NCBI GenBank assembly: GCA_041390105.1
Contig: JAWKQO010000001.1
Location: forward strand, 434,001-498,000
Length of the DNA: 64,000 nt
Reading direction: 5' to 3'
Source: Gemmatimonadota bacterium
Lineage (GTDB): Bacteria > Gemmatimonadota > Gemmatimonadetes > Longimicrobiales > Gaopeijiaceae
Shown here: positions 1-9,025 of the stretch, one piece after another
How the letters are laid out: the number at the start of each line of letters is the position of its first letter
Numbering within the stretch: the stretch's first letter is position 1
The notes under the pieces: generated by a model
The model's input: the letters and a program-made list of their open reading frames with translations, nothing else
Told to the model about the DNA's origin: nothing
The model's database searches: none
Made by a program: the position numbers and the translations under genes

Positions 1-524
1 AGGACGTGCCCGTCGTCGTAGTGAGCATCGTGGCCGGGGAAGGGGGTGGGCGCACGCTCGGTGCGGTGGACCTCCTCACCAAACCGGTCGAGCGCGACGC
101 CTTCCTCCGCACGCTTTGGCGCAGCCTGCCGCGCAACGGGCGGCGCATCCTGTTGGTGGATGACGATGCCGCTACCCGGGACCAGGTGGAGCGCTACCTT
201 TCCAGCACCGAGCTGGAGGTCCAATCGGTCGCGAACGGCCGTGAGGCACTCAACGTCCTTTCCGGGTATCATCCAGACCTGGTCCTCCTCGACCTGATGA
301 TGCCCGTCATGGACGGCATGACCTTCCTCAACGAGATCCGATCCGACCCCGAGTACCTGGGGCTTCCGGTGGTGGTCCTCACCGGCAAGACGTTGACGGC
401 CGAGGAGAGGACGGAGCTCGAGGCGCGGACCGCAGGGGTGGTCTTGAAGAAGGACGACTTGCGTGAGCAGTTGCGCGAAGTGGTGGGATCCATCCTCTCG
501 GAACGGAGCGCACTGGCGCACTGA
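1..524 (+). CDS. Response regulator / hybrid kinase tail with two receiver domains (5' truncated)
   Basis: The reading frame is open from base 3, so the start lies outside the window. What remains is the last third of one receiver domain, with the conserved Lys in LLTKPVE near base 80, followed by a complete second receiver domain. The second domain has the acidic cluster LLVDDD (about 151-168), the phospho-acceptor Asp in LLDLMMP (about 290), the Thr/Ser position in VVLTGK (about 380) and a distal Lys (about 445). The protein stops right after the second receiver, with no DNA-binding or output domain. It is therefore either the C-terminus of a hybrid sensor kinase or a stand-alone multi-receiver protein; the tandem layout favours a hybrid kinase. 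No partner is visible. Confidence 0.85.
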   Translation, partial: DVPVVVVSIVAGEGGGRTLGAVDLLTKPVERDAFLRTLWRSLPRNGRRILLVDDDAATRDQVERYLSSTELEVQSVANGREALNVLSGYHPDLVLLDLMMPVMDGMTFLNEIRSDPEYLGLPVVVLTGKTLTAEERTELEARTAGVVLKKDDLREQLREVVGSILSERSALAH

Positions 525-544
525 GCTTCGAGGACGGCCCTGAA

Positions 545-1255
545 GTGGTCGCCCTCGCGCTGTGGCGCTGCCTGGCCGGGGCCGGCCTCGCCCTGGGAAC
601 GGTCCCACCGGTATGGTGGCTCGTGACCCGCATGAAACGGCGGGGCGTCGCGACGGCATACACCCGCAAGGTCTTCCATTTCGCCATCTTCAGCGTGGCG
701 GCCGCTGCGCGCCTGGCGGGGGGAACCGCGGCTGTCGTCGGGCTCGGTGGGGTCGTGGTGCTCGTGGTGCTGGTGGCGCTGGTGCGCGGAGACCGGTCTC
801 CGTTGTTCGGCGCCCTGGCCCGTGAGAAGGATCGACCGCATGCAGGGCGACTCGTGTGGGTTCCCATGCTGGCGACGGCGGTGGGCGGTCTCCTCTCCGA
901 GTGGTGGTGGGGCCCCTACGCGGCGGTCGGCTATCTGGTGGGTGGATGGGGAGACGCGCTGGCCGAGCCGGTCGGGACGCGTTGGGGAGCCCACCCCTAC
1001 CGCGTGCCGGGCCTGTTCGGCATTCGCGCCCACCGGACCGTCGAGGGCTCCCTGGCGGTGCTGGGCGCCAGCGTCCTGGCCGTGCTCGTCTGGGCGGCGC
1101 TGGGGGGGGCGTGGTGCGGGGCGGACACGGTCCTCGCCGCCCTGGCCATCGGAGGGGTGGCAGTCGTCGTCGAAGCGGCCAGTCCGCACGGCAGCGACAA
1201 CCTGACCTTGCAGGTGGTTTCGTCCGGCTTGGCGGCGGCACTCCTGTCGTCGTAG
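545..1255 (+). CDS. Phytol kinase / dolichol-kinase-like CTP-dependent membrane kinase
   Basis: This is a 236-residue protein with about six hydrophobic segments and a GTG start. It carries the signatures of the phytol/farnesol kinase (VTE5/FOLK) branch of the dolichol kinase-CDP-diglyceride synthase superfamily. These are TRKVFHF near residue 40, a GWGDALAEPVG acidic motif near residue 140 followed by HxY, then RTVEGS and a late EAASPHGSDN motif. Relatives phosphorylate isoprenoid alcohols with CTP at the membrane. It lies between the receiver gene and the photolyase and close to a carotenoid operon, so a role in isoprenoid alcohol salvage or carotenoid/quinone precursor supply is reasonable, but the substrate is not shown by the sequence. 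Confidence 0.75.
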   Translation: MVALALWRCLAGAGLALGTVPPVWWLVTRMKRRGVATAYTRKVFHFAIFSVAAAARLAGGTAAVVGLGGVVVLVVLVALVRGDRSPLFGALAREKDRPHAGRLVWVPMLATAVGGLLSEWWWGPYAAVGYLVGGWGDALAEPVGTRWGAHPYRVPGLFGIRAHRTVEGSLAVLGASVLAVLVWAALGGAWCGADTVLAALAIGGVAVVVEAASPHGSDNLTLQVVSSGLAAALLSS

Positions 1256-1297
1256 GGCGTATCCAGAGCAGTTCCTTCCTCCGGCGCCTCCGCGAGC

Positions 1298-2776
1298 ATG
1301 ACCGACCTCGAGACCAGTCGATCCGTACCCCCGGTGCGCATTCACGCATTGAATCGTCGTCCAGTGCGTCTCGATGCGCGCTACGTGCTCTATTGGATGG
1401 TGGCGCACCGGCGTCTCTCCTGGAACTTCGCCCTCGATCGAGCGATCGAGCTGGCGCGGACGCTCCAGCGCCCCTTGCTCGTGTTCGAACCGCTTCGGTG
1501 CGGGTACCGGTGGGCGGCCGAGCGACACCATCGCTTTGTGATCGATGGCATGGTCGAGCACCGGGCTGCTCTTTCGCGAGCGCCGGTGTTCTACCTCCCG
1601 TACCTCGAGCCCCACCGGGGCGCGGGCTCAGGGCTCCTCGAACATCTCGCCCGGGATGCCGCCGTCGTGGTCAGCGATGACTTCCCAGCGTTCTTTCTCC
1701 CACGGATGCACGCGGCGGCGGCCGGCCGAGTGGATACGCGTCTGGAGATCGTCGACTCCAACGGCCTCCTTCCCATGCGAAGCACAGATCAGGTCTTCTC
1801 CACGGCCTTCGCATTCCGACGCTACCTTCAGCGCCAGCTCCCGGAGCACCTCCTGAGTCGGCCGGCCGCCCGACCGGACTGGTCTGGTCTTCCGGTCCTG
1901 GACGACCTGCGGCTGCCGGACGCGTGGAGGGCGGCCGACCCGATTCTCGACGAGCCGGAGGCGTGGGACGGCTTGCCCGTGGACCGTTCGGTGCGGCCGG
2001 TGCCGTTCAACGGCGGCAGTGGACCCGCGCGCGCGCGCCTGCACGCATTCCTCGATCACGAGTTGGGCGCATACCCGGAGGACCGCAGGCATCCCGACCG
2101 TGGCGGCACCTCCGGACTGTCTCCTTGGCTGCATTGGGGGCACCTCTCTGCCCACGAGGTCGTCGACGCGACGCTGAGCCGCGAGGGTTGGACGCCGCTC
2201 CGGCTGTCCGACCGGGTCGACGGTCGCCGAGAAGGCTGGTGGGGACTCGGGGCGGCTGCGGAGGGCTTCCTGGACGAGTTGGTCACCTGGCGCGAGATCG
2301 GGTTCAACATGTGTGCGCTACGCTCCGACTACGACAGCTACGAGTCGCTTCCCGACTGGGCGCGTGAGACCCTGGAAGCGCACGAGGTGGACGAGCGTCC
2401 CTACCTCTACGACTTGGCCGCCTTCGAGGGGGCCGAGACACACGATCCGCTGTGGAACGCCGCACAACGGCAGCTCGTCGCGGAAGGTCGGATCCACAAC
2501 TACCTGCGTATGCTCTGGGGGAAGAAGATCCTGGAGTGGACGCCGTCCGCGCGGGATGCTCTGGAGATCATGATCGAGCTCAACAACAAGTACGGGATCG
2601 ACGGCAGGGACCCGAACTCGTATTCGGGTATTTTCTGGACGTTGGGGCGCTACGATCGGGGATGGCCGGAGCGCGAGGTATTCGGCAAGGTGCGTTCAAT
2701 GACCTCGGAATCGACACGTCGGAAGGTCGAGGTGGACTGCTATCTCGAGCGTTGGGGGCCCGGAGGATCGCGATGA
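1298..2776 (+). CDS. phr: Class II deoxyribodipyrimidine photolyase
   Basis: Repairs UV-induced cyclobutane pyrimidine dimers with blue-light-excited FAD. The 492-residue product has the class II layout: an N-terminal Rossmann antenna half (RYVLYWMVAHRR, WNFALDRAI) and a C-terminal FAD-binding helical half. The class II hallmarks LRMLWGKKILEW (about residues 402-413) and NNKYGIDGRDPNSYSGI (about 428-444) are followed by ERxVFGKVRSM. It overlaps the next gene by 4 bases (ATGA) and is probably translationally coupled to it. Position beside a CarH-type regulator and carotenoid genes fits a light-induced photoprotection set. An ATG start 43 bases after the previous stop gives a normal N-terminus. 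Confidence 0.95.
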   Translation: MTDLETSRSVPPVRIHALNRRPVRLDARYVLYWMVAHRRLSWNFALDRAIELARTLQRPLLVFEPLRCGYRWAAERHHRFVIDGMVEHRAALSRAPVFYLPYLEPHRGAGSGLLEHLARDAAVVVSDDFPAFFLPRMHAAAAGRVDTRLEIVDSNGLLPMRSTDQVFSTAFAFRRYLQRQLPEHLLSRPAARPDWSGLPVLDDLRLPDAWRAADPILDEPEAWDGLPVDRSVRPVPFNGGSGPARARLHAFLDHELGAYPEDRRHPDRGGTSGLSPWLHWGHLSAHEVVDATLSREGWTPLRLSDRVDGRREGWWGLGAAAEGFLDELVTWREIGFNMCALRSDYDSYESLPDWARETLEAHEVDERPYLYDLAAFEGAETHDPLWNAAQRQLVAEGRIHNYLRMLWGKKILEWTPSARDALEIMIELNNKYGIDGRDPNSYSGIFWTLGRYDRGWPEREVFGKVRSMTSESTRRKVEVDCYLERWGPGGSR

Positions 2777-4161
2777 ATCGATACCACCTCGAGACGTTGC
2801 TCCCCTTCGCCCCCGAGGCCGTCTTCGGATGGCACCTTCGGCCAGGGGCGTTCGAGCGGCTGACCCCGCCGTGGGCGGACGTGAAGGTGTTGGAGCGGCG
2901 GGGTGGGATCTCCGACGGAGGAGAAGTGCTGCTCCGAGTCTCGCGTGGGCCGGTTTCGGTGAATTGGCGAGTGCGTCACACCGCTTTCGAACAGAATCGC
3001 TTGTTCCGCGACGAACAGGTCGATGGCCCGTTCGCGCACTGGTCCCACGGACACTACTTCGAAGGGGTGGACGGGCATACCCGCTACTCGGACGAGGTCG
3101 AGTGGGACCTTCCGGCCGGGCCTCTCCTCAAGTTCGTGGGTGGGGTGGCCGCCGCACGTCGAGAGTTGGACCGCATGTTCCGCTTCAGGCATCGGCGTCT
3201 GCAGGACGATCTCTCGATGGCAGAGCGGTATCCAGGACCTCCCCTGCGGGTGGCCATCACGGGCGCATCGGGCCTCCTGGGAACGAGCCTGCAGAACTTC
3301 CTCACGACGGCGGGCCACGAAGTGATCCCGGTGGTGCGGAGTCAGGCGAAGCCGGGCGAGGTCCACTGGAGTCCGCAGCGCGACTACGTGGATCTCGACG
3401 GGTTGGAGGGCATCGACGTCCTCGTCCATCTGGCAGGTGAGTCCATTGCCGGTGGTCGGTGGAACGCCGAGCGAAAGCGCGCCATTCTCGAGAGCCGCGA
3501 AGGCGGCACCCGGACGATGGCGCGGGCGGTCTCCATGCTCCGCCGTCCCCCCAAAGTGGTGATCGGAGCGTCGGCGATCGGGGTCTACGGAGACCGGGGC
3601 GACGAAGTGTTGACGGAGGATGCCCGGGAGGGCCGCGGGTTCCTTGCGGAGGTGACGAAGCGCTGGGAAGCGGCCTGGGCGCCCCTGCGTGGACGCTCGG
3701 CTCGGGTGGTGCTGCTCCGTCTCGGCATGCTTCTCAGCCCCGCCGGCGGTGCGCTGGGGACGATGATCCTTCCCTTCAAGATGGGCGCCGGGGGCCGCTT
3801 GGGCAGCGGCCGGCAATATGTAAGCTGGATCGACCTCGATGATGCCGTCGGGTTGATCTATCACGTCATGCACCGGCCGACGCTTCGTGGCGTCCTCAAT
3901 GCCACCGCGCCTCAGCCGGTCACCAACGCGACCTTCACGACGATCCTGGGCCAGGTGCTGAGGCGGCCCACGCTGCTGCCGGTTCCCAAGACCGCGGTGC
4001 GCGCCATCTTCGGCGAGATGGGCGAGGAACTGCTGCTACACGGTCAGCGTGTGATGCCTGCCCGCGCGCAGGAGTCCGGCTATCGCTTCCTGCGGCCCGC
4101 TCTGGAAGACTCCTTCCGGTTCCAACTGGGAGAGATGGAGGGTGCGTCGCCCTCCCAATAG
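2773..4161 (+). CDS. SRPBCC domain fused to TIGR01777-type SDR epimerase
   Basis: This is a 462-residue two-domain protein. Residues about 1-150 look like a START/SRPBCC (polyketide-cyclase-like) ligand-binding domain (FAPEAVFGWH at the start, WSHGHYFE in the middle). Residues about 160-460 form an extended SDR of the YfcH/TIGR01777 family: nucleotide motif ITGASGLLG at 162, VLVHLAGESI, IGASAIGVYG and LRLGMLLSP. The reaction of this family is not established. Such genes are often found beside photolyases and LitR/CarH genes, as here. The ATG overlaps the photolyase stop by 4 bases. The frame is also open upstream inside the photolyase gene, but that part is an out-of-frame shadow. A convergent neighbour (crtI) begins about 80 bases beyond the stop. 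Confidence 0.85.
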   Translation: MNRYHLETLLPFAPEAVFGWHLRPGAFERLTPPWADVKVLERRGGISDGGEVLLRVSRGPVSVNWRVRHTAFEQNRLFRDEQVDGPFAHWSHGHYFEGVDGHTRYSDEVEWDLPAGPLLKFVGGVAAARRELDRMFRFRHRRLQDDLSMAERYPGPPLRVAITGASGLLGTSLQNFLTTAGHEVIPVVRSQAKPGEVHWSPQRDYVDLDGLEGIDVLVHLAGESIAGGRWNAERKRAILESREGGTRTMARAVSMLRRPPKVVIGASAIGVYGDRGDEVLTEDAREGRGFLAEVTKRWEAAWAPLRGRSARVVLLRLGMLLSPAGGALGTMILPFKMGAGGRLGSGRQYVSWIDLDDAVGLIYHVMHRPTLRGVLNATAPQPVTNATFTTILGQVLRRPTLLPVPKTAVRAIFGEMGEELLLHGQRVMPARAQESGYRFLRPALEDSFRFQLGEMEGASPSQ

Positions 4162-4240
4162 GGGTGGATGCGGACAGGACCGCGCCGAAGCGCGCGTCGG
4201 CTCCCGCGGTCGCACCATGGACCGGGCGGGCGAGCCCGGC

Positions 4241-5794
4241 TCAGCGCCCAGCCACGGTCGCTTCCGTGGTGTCCTCCAGCAGGGCGACGCGACCCGGCTC
4301 CCGGTCGTCCCACGCGGGGGGTAGCTGCAGGTCGGCGCGCATGGCCTCGTAGGTCGCCTCGGCGGAGAGCAGCACGCCGGGCACCCCCGCGCCGGGATGC
4401 GTTCCCGCGCCCACGAGGTAGAGCCCCGCCACATCCTCGCTGCGGTTGTGCGGACGGAACCACGCGGTCTGGGTGAAGCGGGGGACCAGTCCGAAGGCAT
4501 TTCCCAGATGCGCGTTCAGTTGCTGTTCGAAATCGAGGGGCGTGAAGATGCGTCGGACCTCGATCGCGTCACGCAGTCCCTCCAGTCCCCAGTCTTCGAG
4601 GAACGCGATGACGCGGTCGGCGAAGGGCGTGCCTTCGGTCCGCCAGTCGACGTCCGCGCCCAGGTGGGGAACCGGGATCAGGACGTACATGCTCTCACAT
4701 TCGGGCGGCGCCATCGCCAGGTCCGTGCGAGTCGGTACGTGCAGGTACATGCTGAAGTCCCCAGAGAGGACTTTTCGGCGGAAGATGTCGTCCAACAGGC
4801 CGCGGTACCGTTCGCTCAGGATGAGCGTGTGATGGGCCAACTGGGGGTAGGTGCGCCGAACCCCCAGATAGAGCACGACGCAGCTCATGGTGTAGTCGAG
4901 TCCGGCCAAGCGGCGGTCGGACCAGCGTCCACGCTTCGTCCCGCGGAGCAGGTGTCCGTAGGTGTGCGCTACGTCCGCGTTGCTCACCACCGCGTCGAAC
5001 GGCTCGACGACGCCACCCACCCGGACCCCGCGGGCTCGACCACCCTCGACGTGGATCGCATCCACTTCCGTGCCGGTGGCGATCTCGCCACCCGCTGCCA
5101 GGAAGGTGCGCTCGAGGGCTTCGACCAGGGAGTACATGCCCCCTCTGGCGAACCAGACGCCCCCTTCTCGCTCCAGATAGGGAATCATCAGGTAGATCGC
5201 CGGGGTCGCGAAGGGATTCCCACCGACGAACAGAGGGTGGAACGAGTAGAGGAAGCGATGACGGGGGTCCTCGAAGAAGCGCTCCACGAAGCGCGTGACC
5301 GTACGATGCGCGCCCATCCGCAGCATGCGGGGAACGAAGCGGAGCAGCTTACCCACGGTGTCGAAGGGGCGGCCTCCCAGTCGGTCCTCGATGACGGACT
5401 GGTGGATCGGTTGGATCGCTTCCATGAAGTCGTCGAAGCGTTCGGCGTCGACGGAGCTGAACGCCTGCATCTGCGCCTTCATCCGCTCGGGATCGCCGAC
5501 GTAGTCGATTGAGCTACCGTCGTGAAAGAACACGCGATAGTAGGGGTCCAGCGGTACCAGATCGACCTCGTCCAGGAGGCGGCGACCCGCGGCGCGAAAC
5601 ACGGAGTCCAGGATGTGGGGAGCGGTGACGAGGCTCGGGCCCATGTCGAAGGTGTACCCGTCTTCCTGGAGTTGGTAGGCGCGCCCGCCCAGGCGCGGTC
5701 TCTTCTCGAACAGCTTTACAGATACGCCCGCCGCTTGGAGGCGTATCGCCAGCGCCAGGCCGCCGAAGCCCCCTCCGATCACTGCTACTCTCAT
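4241..5794 (-). CDS. crtI: Phytoene desaturase, CrtI type
   Basis: FAD-dependent desaturase that introduces conjugated double bases into phytoene on the way to neurosporene, lycopene or didehydrolycopene. The 517 residues begin with a dinucleotide-binding motif (VIGGGFGGLALA, residues 5-16) and the LFEKRPRLGGRA segment. They end with the CrtI C-terminal signature containing GAGTHPGAGVPGVLLSAE. It is the last gene of the minus-strand carH operon, and its ATG overlaps the stop of the upstream acyltransferase by 4 bases. The number of desaturation steps cannot be read from sequence. Only one desaturase is present, so a CrtD-type 3,4-desaturase would have to be encoded elsewhere if the product is fully acyclic and hydroxylated. 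Confidence 0.95.
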   Translation of the reverse strand: MRVAVIGGGFGGLALAIRLQAAGVSVKLFEKRPRLGGRAYQLQEDGYTFDMGPSLVTAPHILDSVFRAAGRRLLDEVDLVPLDPYYRVFFHDGSSIDYVGDPERMKAQMQAFSSVDAERFDDFMEAIQPIHQSVIEDRLGGRPFDTVGKLLRFVPRMLRMGAHRTVTRFVERFFEDPRHRFLYSFHPLFVGGNPFATPAIYLMIPYLEREGGVWFARGGMYSLVEALERTFLAAGGEIATGTEVDAIHVEGGRARGVRVGGVVEPFDAVVSNADVAHTYGHLLRGTKRGRWSDRRLAGLDYTMSCVVLYLGVRRTYPQLAHHTLILSERYRGLLDDIFRRKVLSGDFSMYLHVPTRTDLAMAPPECESMYVLIPVPHLGADVDWRTEGTPFADRVIAFLEDWGLEGLRDAIEVRRIFTPLDFEQQLNAHLGNAFGLVPRFTQTAWFRPHNRSEDVAGLYLVGAGTHPGAGVPGVLLSAEATYEAMRADLQLPPAWDDREPGRVALLEDTTEATVAGR

Positions 5795-6450
5795 TGTGGA
5801 TCCTCTTGGGTTGGATCGCTCCAGTGCTCGCCCGCCTCGTCGATCCGCGCCAGAAAGCGGTCAAGGCCTCGCGTCACGTGGTCCTCCAGCTCCTCCGCGC
5901 TCGGAGTGCGTCCGTCCGGCACGGGAGGGCCACAAACGACGAACGCCGTGGGGCGCGGATGATTGAGCGGCTCGAGGTGGAGGCCCACGGGTAGGATGAT
6001 GGGATCGACCAATGCCCGGGCGATCGCTCCCACGCCCCGTTGGAACCCCAAGGGACGCCGCCGAGACGGGACGATGCGACCCTGGGGGTAGACCTGCACC
6101 ACCAACTCGGGTGAGGCGCGGCGCAGCGCGTGGAGGCGCTTCAGGAGGGAGCGCGTCGAGGCCAGCGATCCCGGAACCAGCCCCAAGGCCCCGGTGTGGC
6201 GCAAGAAGGGTGCTCGTCGCAGCTCACGCTCCAGCATGATCGTGTGGAGCTGTGCCACCGGCCGGAGGCGACGAGCCAGACGCTGCACGAGGAACCCATC
6301 CCACCAACTGGCGTGGTTGGCCACGATCAGGAGCGGGCGAGTGGCGTCGAGGGCCGTCGGCGCTCCGAGGATCCGAACCGCGTGCAGCGACCGTAGAAGT
6401 ACTGGAAGGAGCAGTCGGTCGAGAAACGCCCACGCCAGCGGAGTCGACAC
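5791..6450 (-). CDS. PlsC-like 1-acyl-glycerol-phosphate / carotenoid acyltransferase
   Basis: This 219-residue protein has the lysophospholipid acyltransferase HX4D box (NHASWWDG, His46 and Asp51) and the second acceptor box around YPQGRIVPSRRR (about 125-140). One N-terminal hydrophobic stretch could anchor it. It starts with GTG two bases after the preceding gene and overlaps crtI by 4 bases, so it belongs to the carotenoid operon. In that setting a carotenoid (glycoside) acyltransferase is more attractive than a housekeeping phospholipid enzyme. The sequence alone does not decide between them. Confidence 0.75.
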   Translation of the reverse strand: MSTPLAWAFLDRLLLPVLLRSLHAVRILGAPTALDATRPLLIVANHASWWDGFLVQRLARRLRPVAQLHTIMLERELRRAPFLRHTGALGLVPGSLASTRSLLKRLHALRRASPELVVQVYPQGRIVPSRRRPLGFQRGVGAIARALVDPIILPVGLHLEPLNHPRPTAFVVCGPPVPDGRTPSAEELEDHVTRGLDRFLARIDEAGEHWSDPTQEDPQ

Positions 6451-6452
6451 CG

Positions 6453-7127
6453 TCAGCGAGGCTGTGCGTCCGACGCGGCTGCGAGGCGGGCGCGCAGGCT
6501 ACGCAGGGCGGTGGAGGTTTCCTCGGCGAGCGTGCCGCGCTCGAGCACGAAGTCGATGACAGGCACGAGATCCTCAGGAGGAAGGGCGTCGGGGCTTTCC
6601 AGAAGGAGACTCGCCAGGGTTTCCAGGTCCGCCCGGGCAGAGTCACCGCGGCGAAAGAAGAACGGGAGGTAGAAGGTGCTGAGGAGCCGAAGGTTGCGGA
6701 CCTCCACGTCCCGAGGACTCCGATCGACTGCAGCGTCGAGCAGTTCCAATCCCTGACGTACGTGGTTGAGCTTGGACCGCGGCCAGAATGCATGCTTCCC
6801 GCGCACCACCTCGAGCGCGCCGTCGTAGGCCTGGATGCGCGATGTCTCGGGCCCGGAGGGATCCGCGCCCGGACTGCGCAAAGCCTCGAGTGTCTGCTGT
6901 GCTTCGAGGATCCACTCCTCCCGCGCCACCGCCAACACATACTGAGTGCGGAGACGATTCCAGAGGAGTGACCTCGCATCGGTATCCGTCCGCTCGTCCA
7001 GAGCACGCAGGCGCTCCAGCAGCAGTTCCGCCGCGGGCAGGTCCGGCTCAGGCGGAGGAGGATCCTGCGCGGAAAGGGGACGCACGAGCGAGAACAGGGA
7101 GATCAACACGCCGATCGCTCGACTCAC
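6453..7127 (-). CDS. Hypothetical secreted protein in carotenoid operon
   Basis: I do not recognise this 224-residue protein. It begins with a Sec-type signal (GTG start, hydrophobic core to about residue 18, then LSAQ) and continues as an Arg/Glu/Leu-rich helical protein. The spacing of helices recalls a TPR-like solenoid (segments around residues 30-60, 95-120, 125-150 and 165-205). There are no cysteines and no catalytic motif. The GTG overlaps the stop of the phytoene synthase fusion by 4 bases and the stop is 2 bases before the acyltransferase. It is therefore co-transcribed with the pathway and might organise it at the envelope, which is speculation. Confidence 0.7.
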   Translation of the reverse strand: MSRAIGVLISLFSLVRPLSAQDPPPPEPDLPAAELLLERLRALDERTDTDARSLLWNRLRTQYVLAVAREEWILEAQQTLEALRSPGADPSGPETSRIQAYDGALEVVRGKHAFWPRSKLNHVRQGLELLDAAVDRSPRDVEVRNLRLLSTFYLPFFFRRGDSARADLETLASLLLESPDALPPEDLVPVIDFVLERGTLAEETSTALRSLRARLAAASDAQPR

Positions 7128-9025
7128 GCCACTGCGCCGCGTTCGAGGGAAGCCGGAATCCAGAGGGCCACATCGCCAGGAGACAGAGCTGCGTCGAGCT
7201 CCGTGCTGCGCTGCCGTTGGAGGTCACGGAGTCCGGTGCGCGCCAAACGGACCTTCGTTGCCCAGCCCGTGAACGCGCGTCGGGTCAGCGAGTCATAGCC
7301 GTTGCGGCGGATGGCCGCGTGGATGCCCATGTAGATCCGCGCGGCCGCGGCGACCGGTCGTTGCGCGAAGGTCGGCAGACGAGGAATCGCCTCGAAGGCA
7401 GCCGCGTAGTCAGCCTCCGCGATGGCCATCAGCTCCTGCATGAGCTGGCGGTAGCGATGATCGATCGACTGACGCCCTTCGGCCATTGCCCACAGGTCGT
7501 CCCGGCCTAGACCGTGATAGGAGAGAGCCGCCGTGGGGAGGTAGATCCGGCCCGCCCGCAGATCCTCTCCGACGTCACGTAGGATGTTGGTCAGCTGCAT
7601 CGCGTGCCCGAGCGCGGCGGCGCGGGACAGGGTCCAGCGATCGTGGACGCCGAACAACTCGGTCAGCCACCCTCCCACCACTGATGCGACGCGGTAGGTG
7701 TACACTCGCAGCTCCCCCATGGTCGCGTAGGTCCGGTCCTCCAGGTCCATTCGCATGCCCGCGATGAGGTCTTCGACGTACTGGAACGGGACAGCGGCCG
7801 CGCGCATGTCGCCCATCACCTGGTCGAGGAGCGCGCACCCCGTCCGCGCTCCCCGGAAGGCGTCTTCTGACAGCACCAGCCACGCATCGAGGTCCGCCCG
7901 GGTCTCCTGCTTGCGCGCGGGGTCGGCCTGATCGACGAGATCGTCCGTCATGCGGCAGTAGGCGTAGACGCCCGCCACGCGGTGGCGCACCTCTCGGGGA
8001 AAGAGGCGCGAGGCCAGCCAGAAGGACTGCGAATGCGCGCGCAACAAGGCCGATCGGGAGTCGCCTCTGGCCAGCATGCGCGACGGTATGGCCGCGCTCG
8101 CCCGCACCGTACCAACGATGAGGCCCCGCGGCGCAGCGACGTCGGGCAAGGCGACACGCGCCGGCCGGAGCCAGCGCTCGACCAGAGCGCGTAGCTGGAT
8201 CTGGTCACAGCCGAGATCAGCGCCCTTCTCCACCAGCCCCTCGGCCTGCTCCACCAGGTTCGAGACGCAGCGCTGCAGAGCGGTCGTCGGGAGCGTGCTG
8301 GGCGGTGCGTCCCAGGCGAGCCCATCGACGCAGGCCAGCGGCCACGTCCACTTGCGTTGGCGCCGGTCCTGCAGTGAGGGTTTTCCGGTGCCGGCTCCCG
8401 GCACGTAGTCGAGCAGGTCGTCCACCTGTTGGTAGAGCGCTCCCAACTCCACACCCAGGCGTTCCCAGTCCGCGTGCGTGCCCCGATCGCGCGCGCCGGC
8501 ACCCAGCCGAGCGGCACAGCCGAAGAGCGCGCCGGTCTTGCGTTCGACGATGGCGTGGTACTCATCGAGCGTGAGCCGCTGACCGGCGGTGGCACCCTGC
8601 CGGCGCTCGCCGTCGACGGTGGCGAAGACGGCCTCCGCGAAATGGCGAGCGAATCCCGGCTGTCCACTCCGCTGCGCGATCACGTACGCGGCGGTCAGCA
8701 GTAGATCCCCACCGATGAGGGCGCCGGCGACTCCCTTGCGAGCCACCAGCGTGGGGGCACCGCGGCGCGTGCTCGCTTCATCCACGATGTCGTCGTGGAT
8801 GAGGGAGGCTTCATGGACCATCTCCAGCGCGAGGGCGGCCATCCAGAATCCGTCGGGGAGGGATGCCTCCCCGGCAACGAGGGCCGCGAGCGCGGGCCGG
8901 TGGAGCTGTCCCTGCAGCGACGGAACCGGAAGTCCTTCGGCTGCGAGCGCGCGGGCCACGCGGGTGAGTTCGCTGCGCACGCAGGCCGAGATGGACGCGT
9001 CCGCGCGGGCGACCGGCGCGTTCAA
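7124..9025 (-). CDS. crtE-crtB: Fused geranylgeranyl diphosphate synthase - phytoene synthase (CrtE-CrtB)
   Basis: A single 633-residue polypeptide carries two complete prenyl enzymes. Residues about 10-290 are a trans-prenyl diphosphate synthase with both aspartate-rich motifs intact: DDIVD at 78-82 with following RRG, and DDLLD at 202-206. Residues about 325-630 are a squalene/phytoene synthase: HSQSFWLASR, DDLVD at 361-365, and LRDVGED at 482-488 with RIYLP. Together they would turn IPP/DMAPP or FPP into phytoene without releasing GGPP. I see no internal stop, frameshift or second start at the junction (about 290-325). The start is taken as TTG overlapping the cruF stop (TTGA). A GTG 16 codons further in is possible. 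Confidence 0.9.
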   Translation of the reverse strand: MNAPVARADASISACVRSELTRVARALAAEGLPVPSLQGQLHRPALAALVAGEASLPDGFWMAALALEMVHEASLIHDDIVDEASTRRGAPTLVARKGVAGALIGGDLLLTAAYVIAQRSGQPGFARHFAEAVFATVDGERRQGATAGQRLTLDEYHAIVERKTGALFGCAARLGAGARDRGTHADWERLGVELGALYQQVDDLLDYVPGAGTGKPSLQDRRQRKWTWPLACVDGLAWDAPPSTLPTTALQRCVSNLVEQAEGLVEKGADLGCDQIQLRALVERWLRPARVALPDVAAPRGLIVGTVRASAAIPSRMLARGDSRSALLRAHSQSFWLASRLFPREVRHRVAGVYAYCRMTDDLVDQADPARKQETRADLDAWLVLSEDAFRGARTGCALLDQVMGDMRAAAVPFQYVEDLIAGMRMDLEDRTYATMGELRVYTYRVASVVGGWLTELFGVHDRWTLSRAAALGHAMQLTNILRDVGEDLRAGRIYLPTAALSYHGLGRDDLWAMAEGRQSIDHRYRQLMQELMAIAEADYAAAFEAIPRLPTFAQRPVAAAARIYMGIHAAIRRNGYDSLTRRAFTGWATKVRLARTGLRDLQRQRSTELDAALSPGDVALWIPASLERGAVA

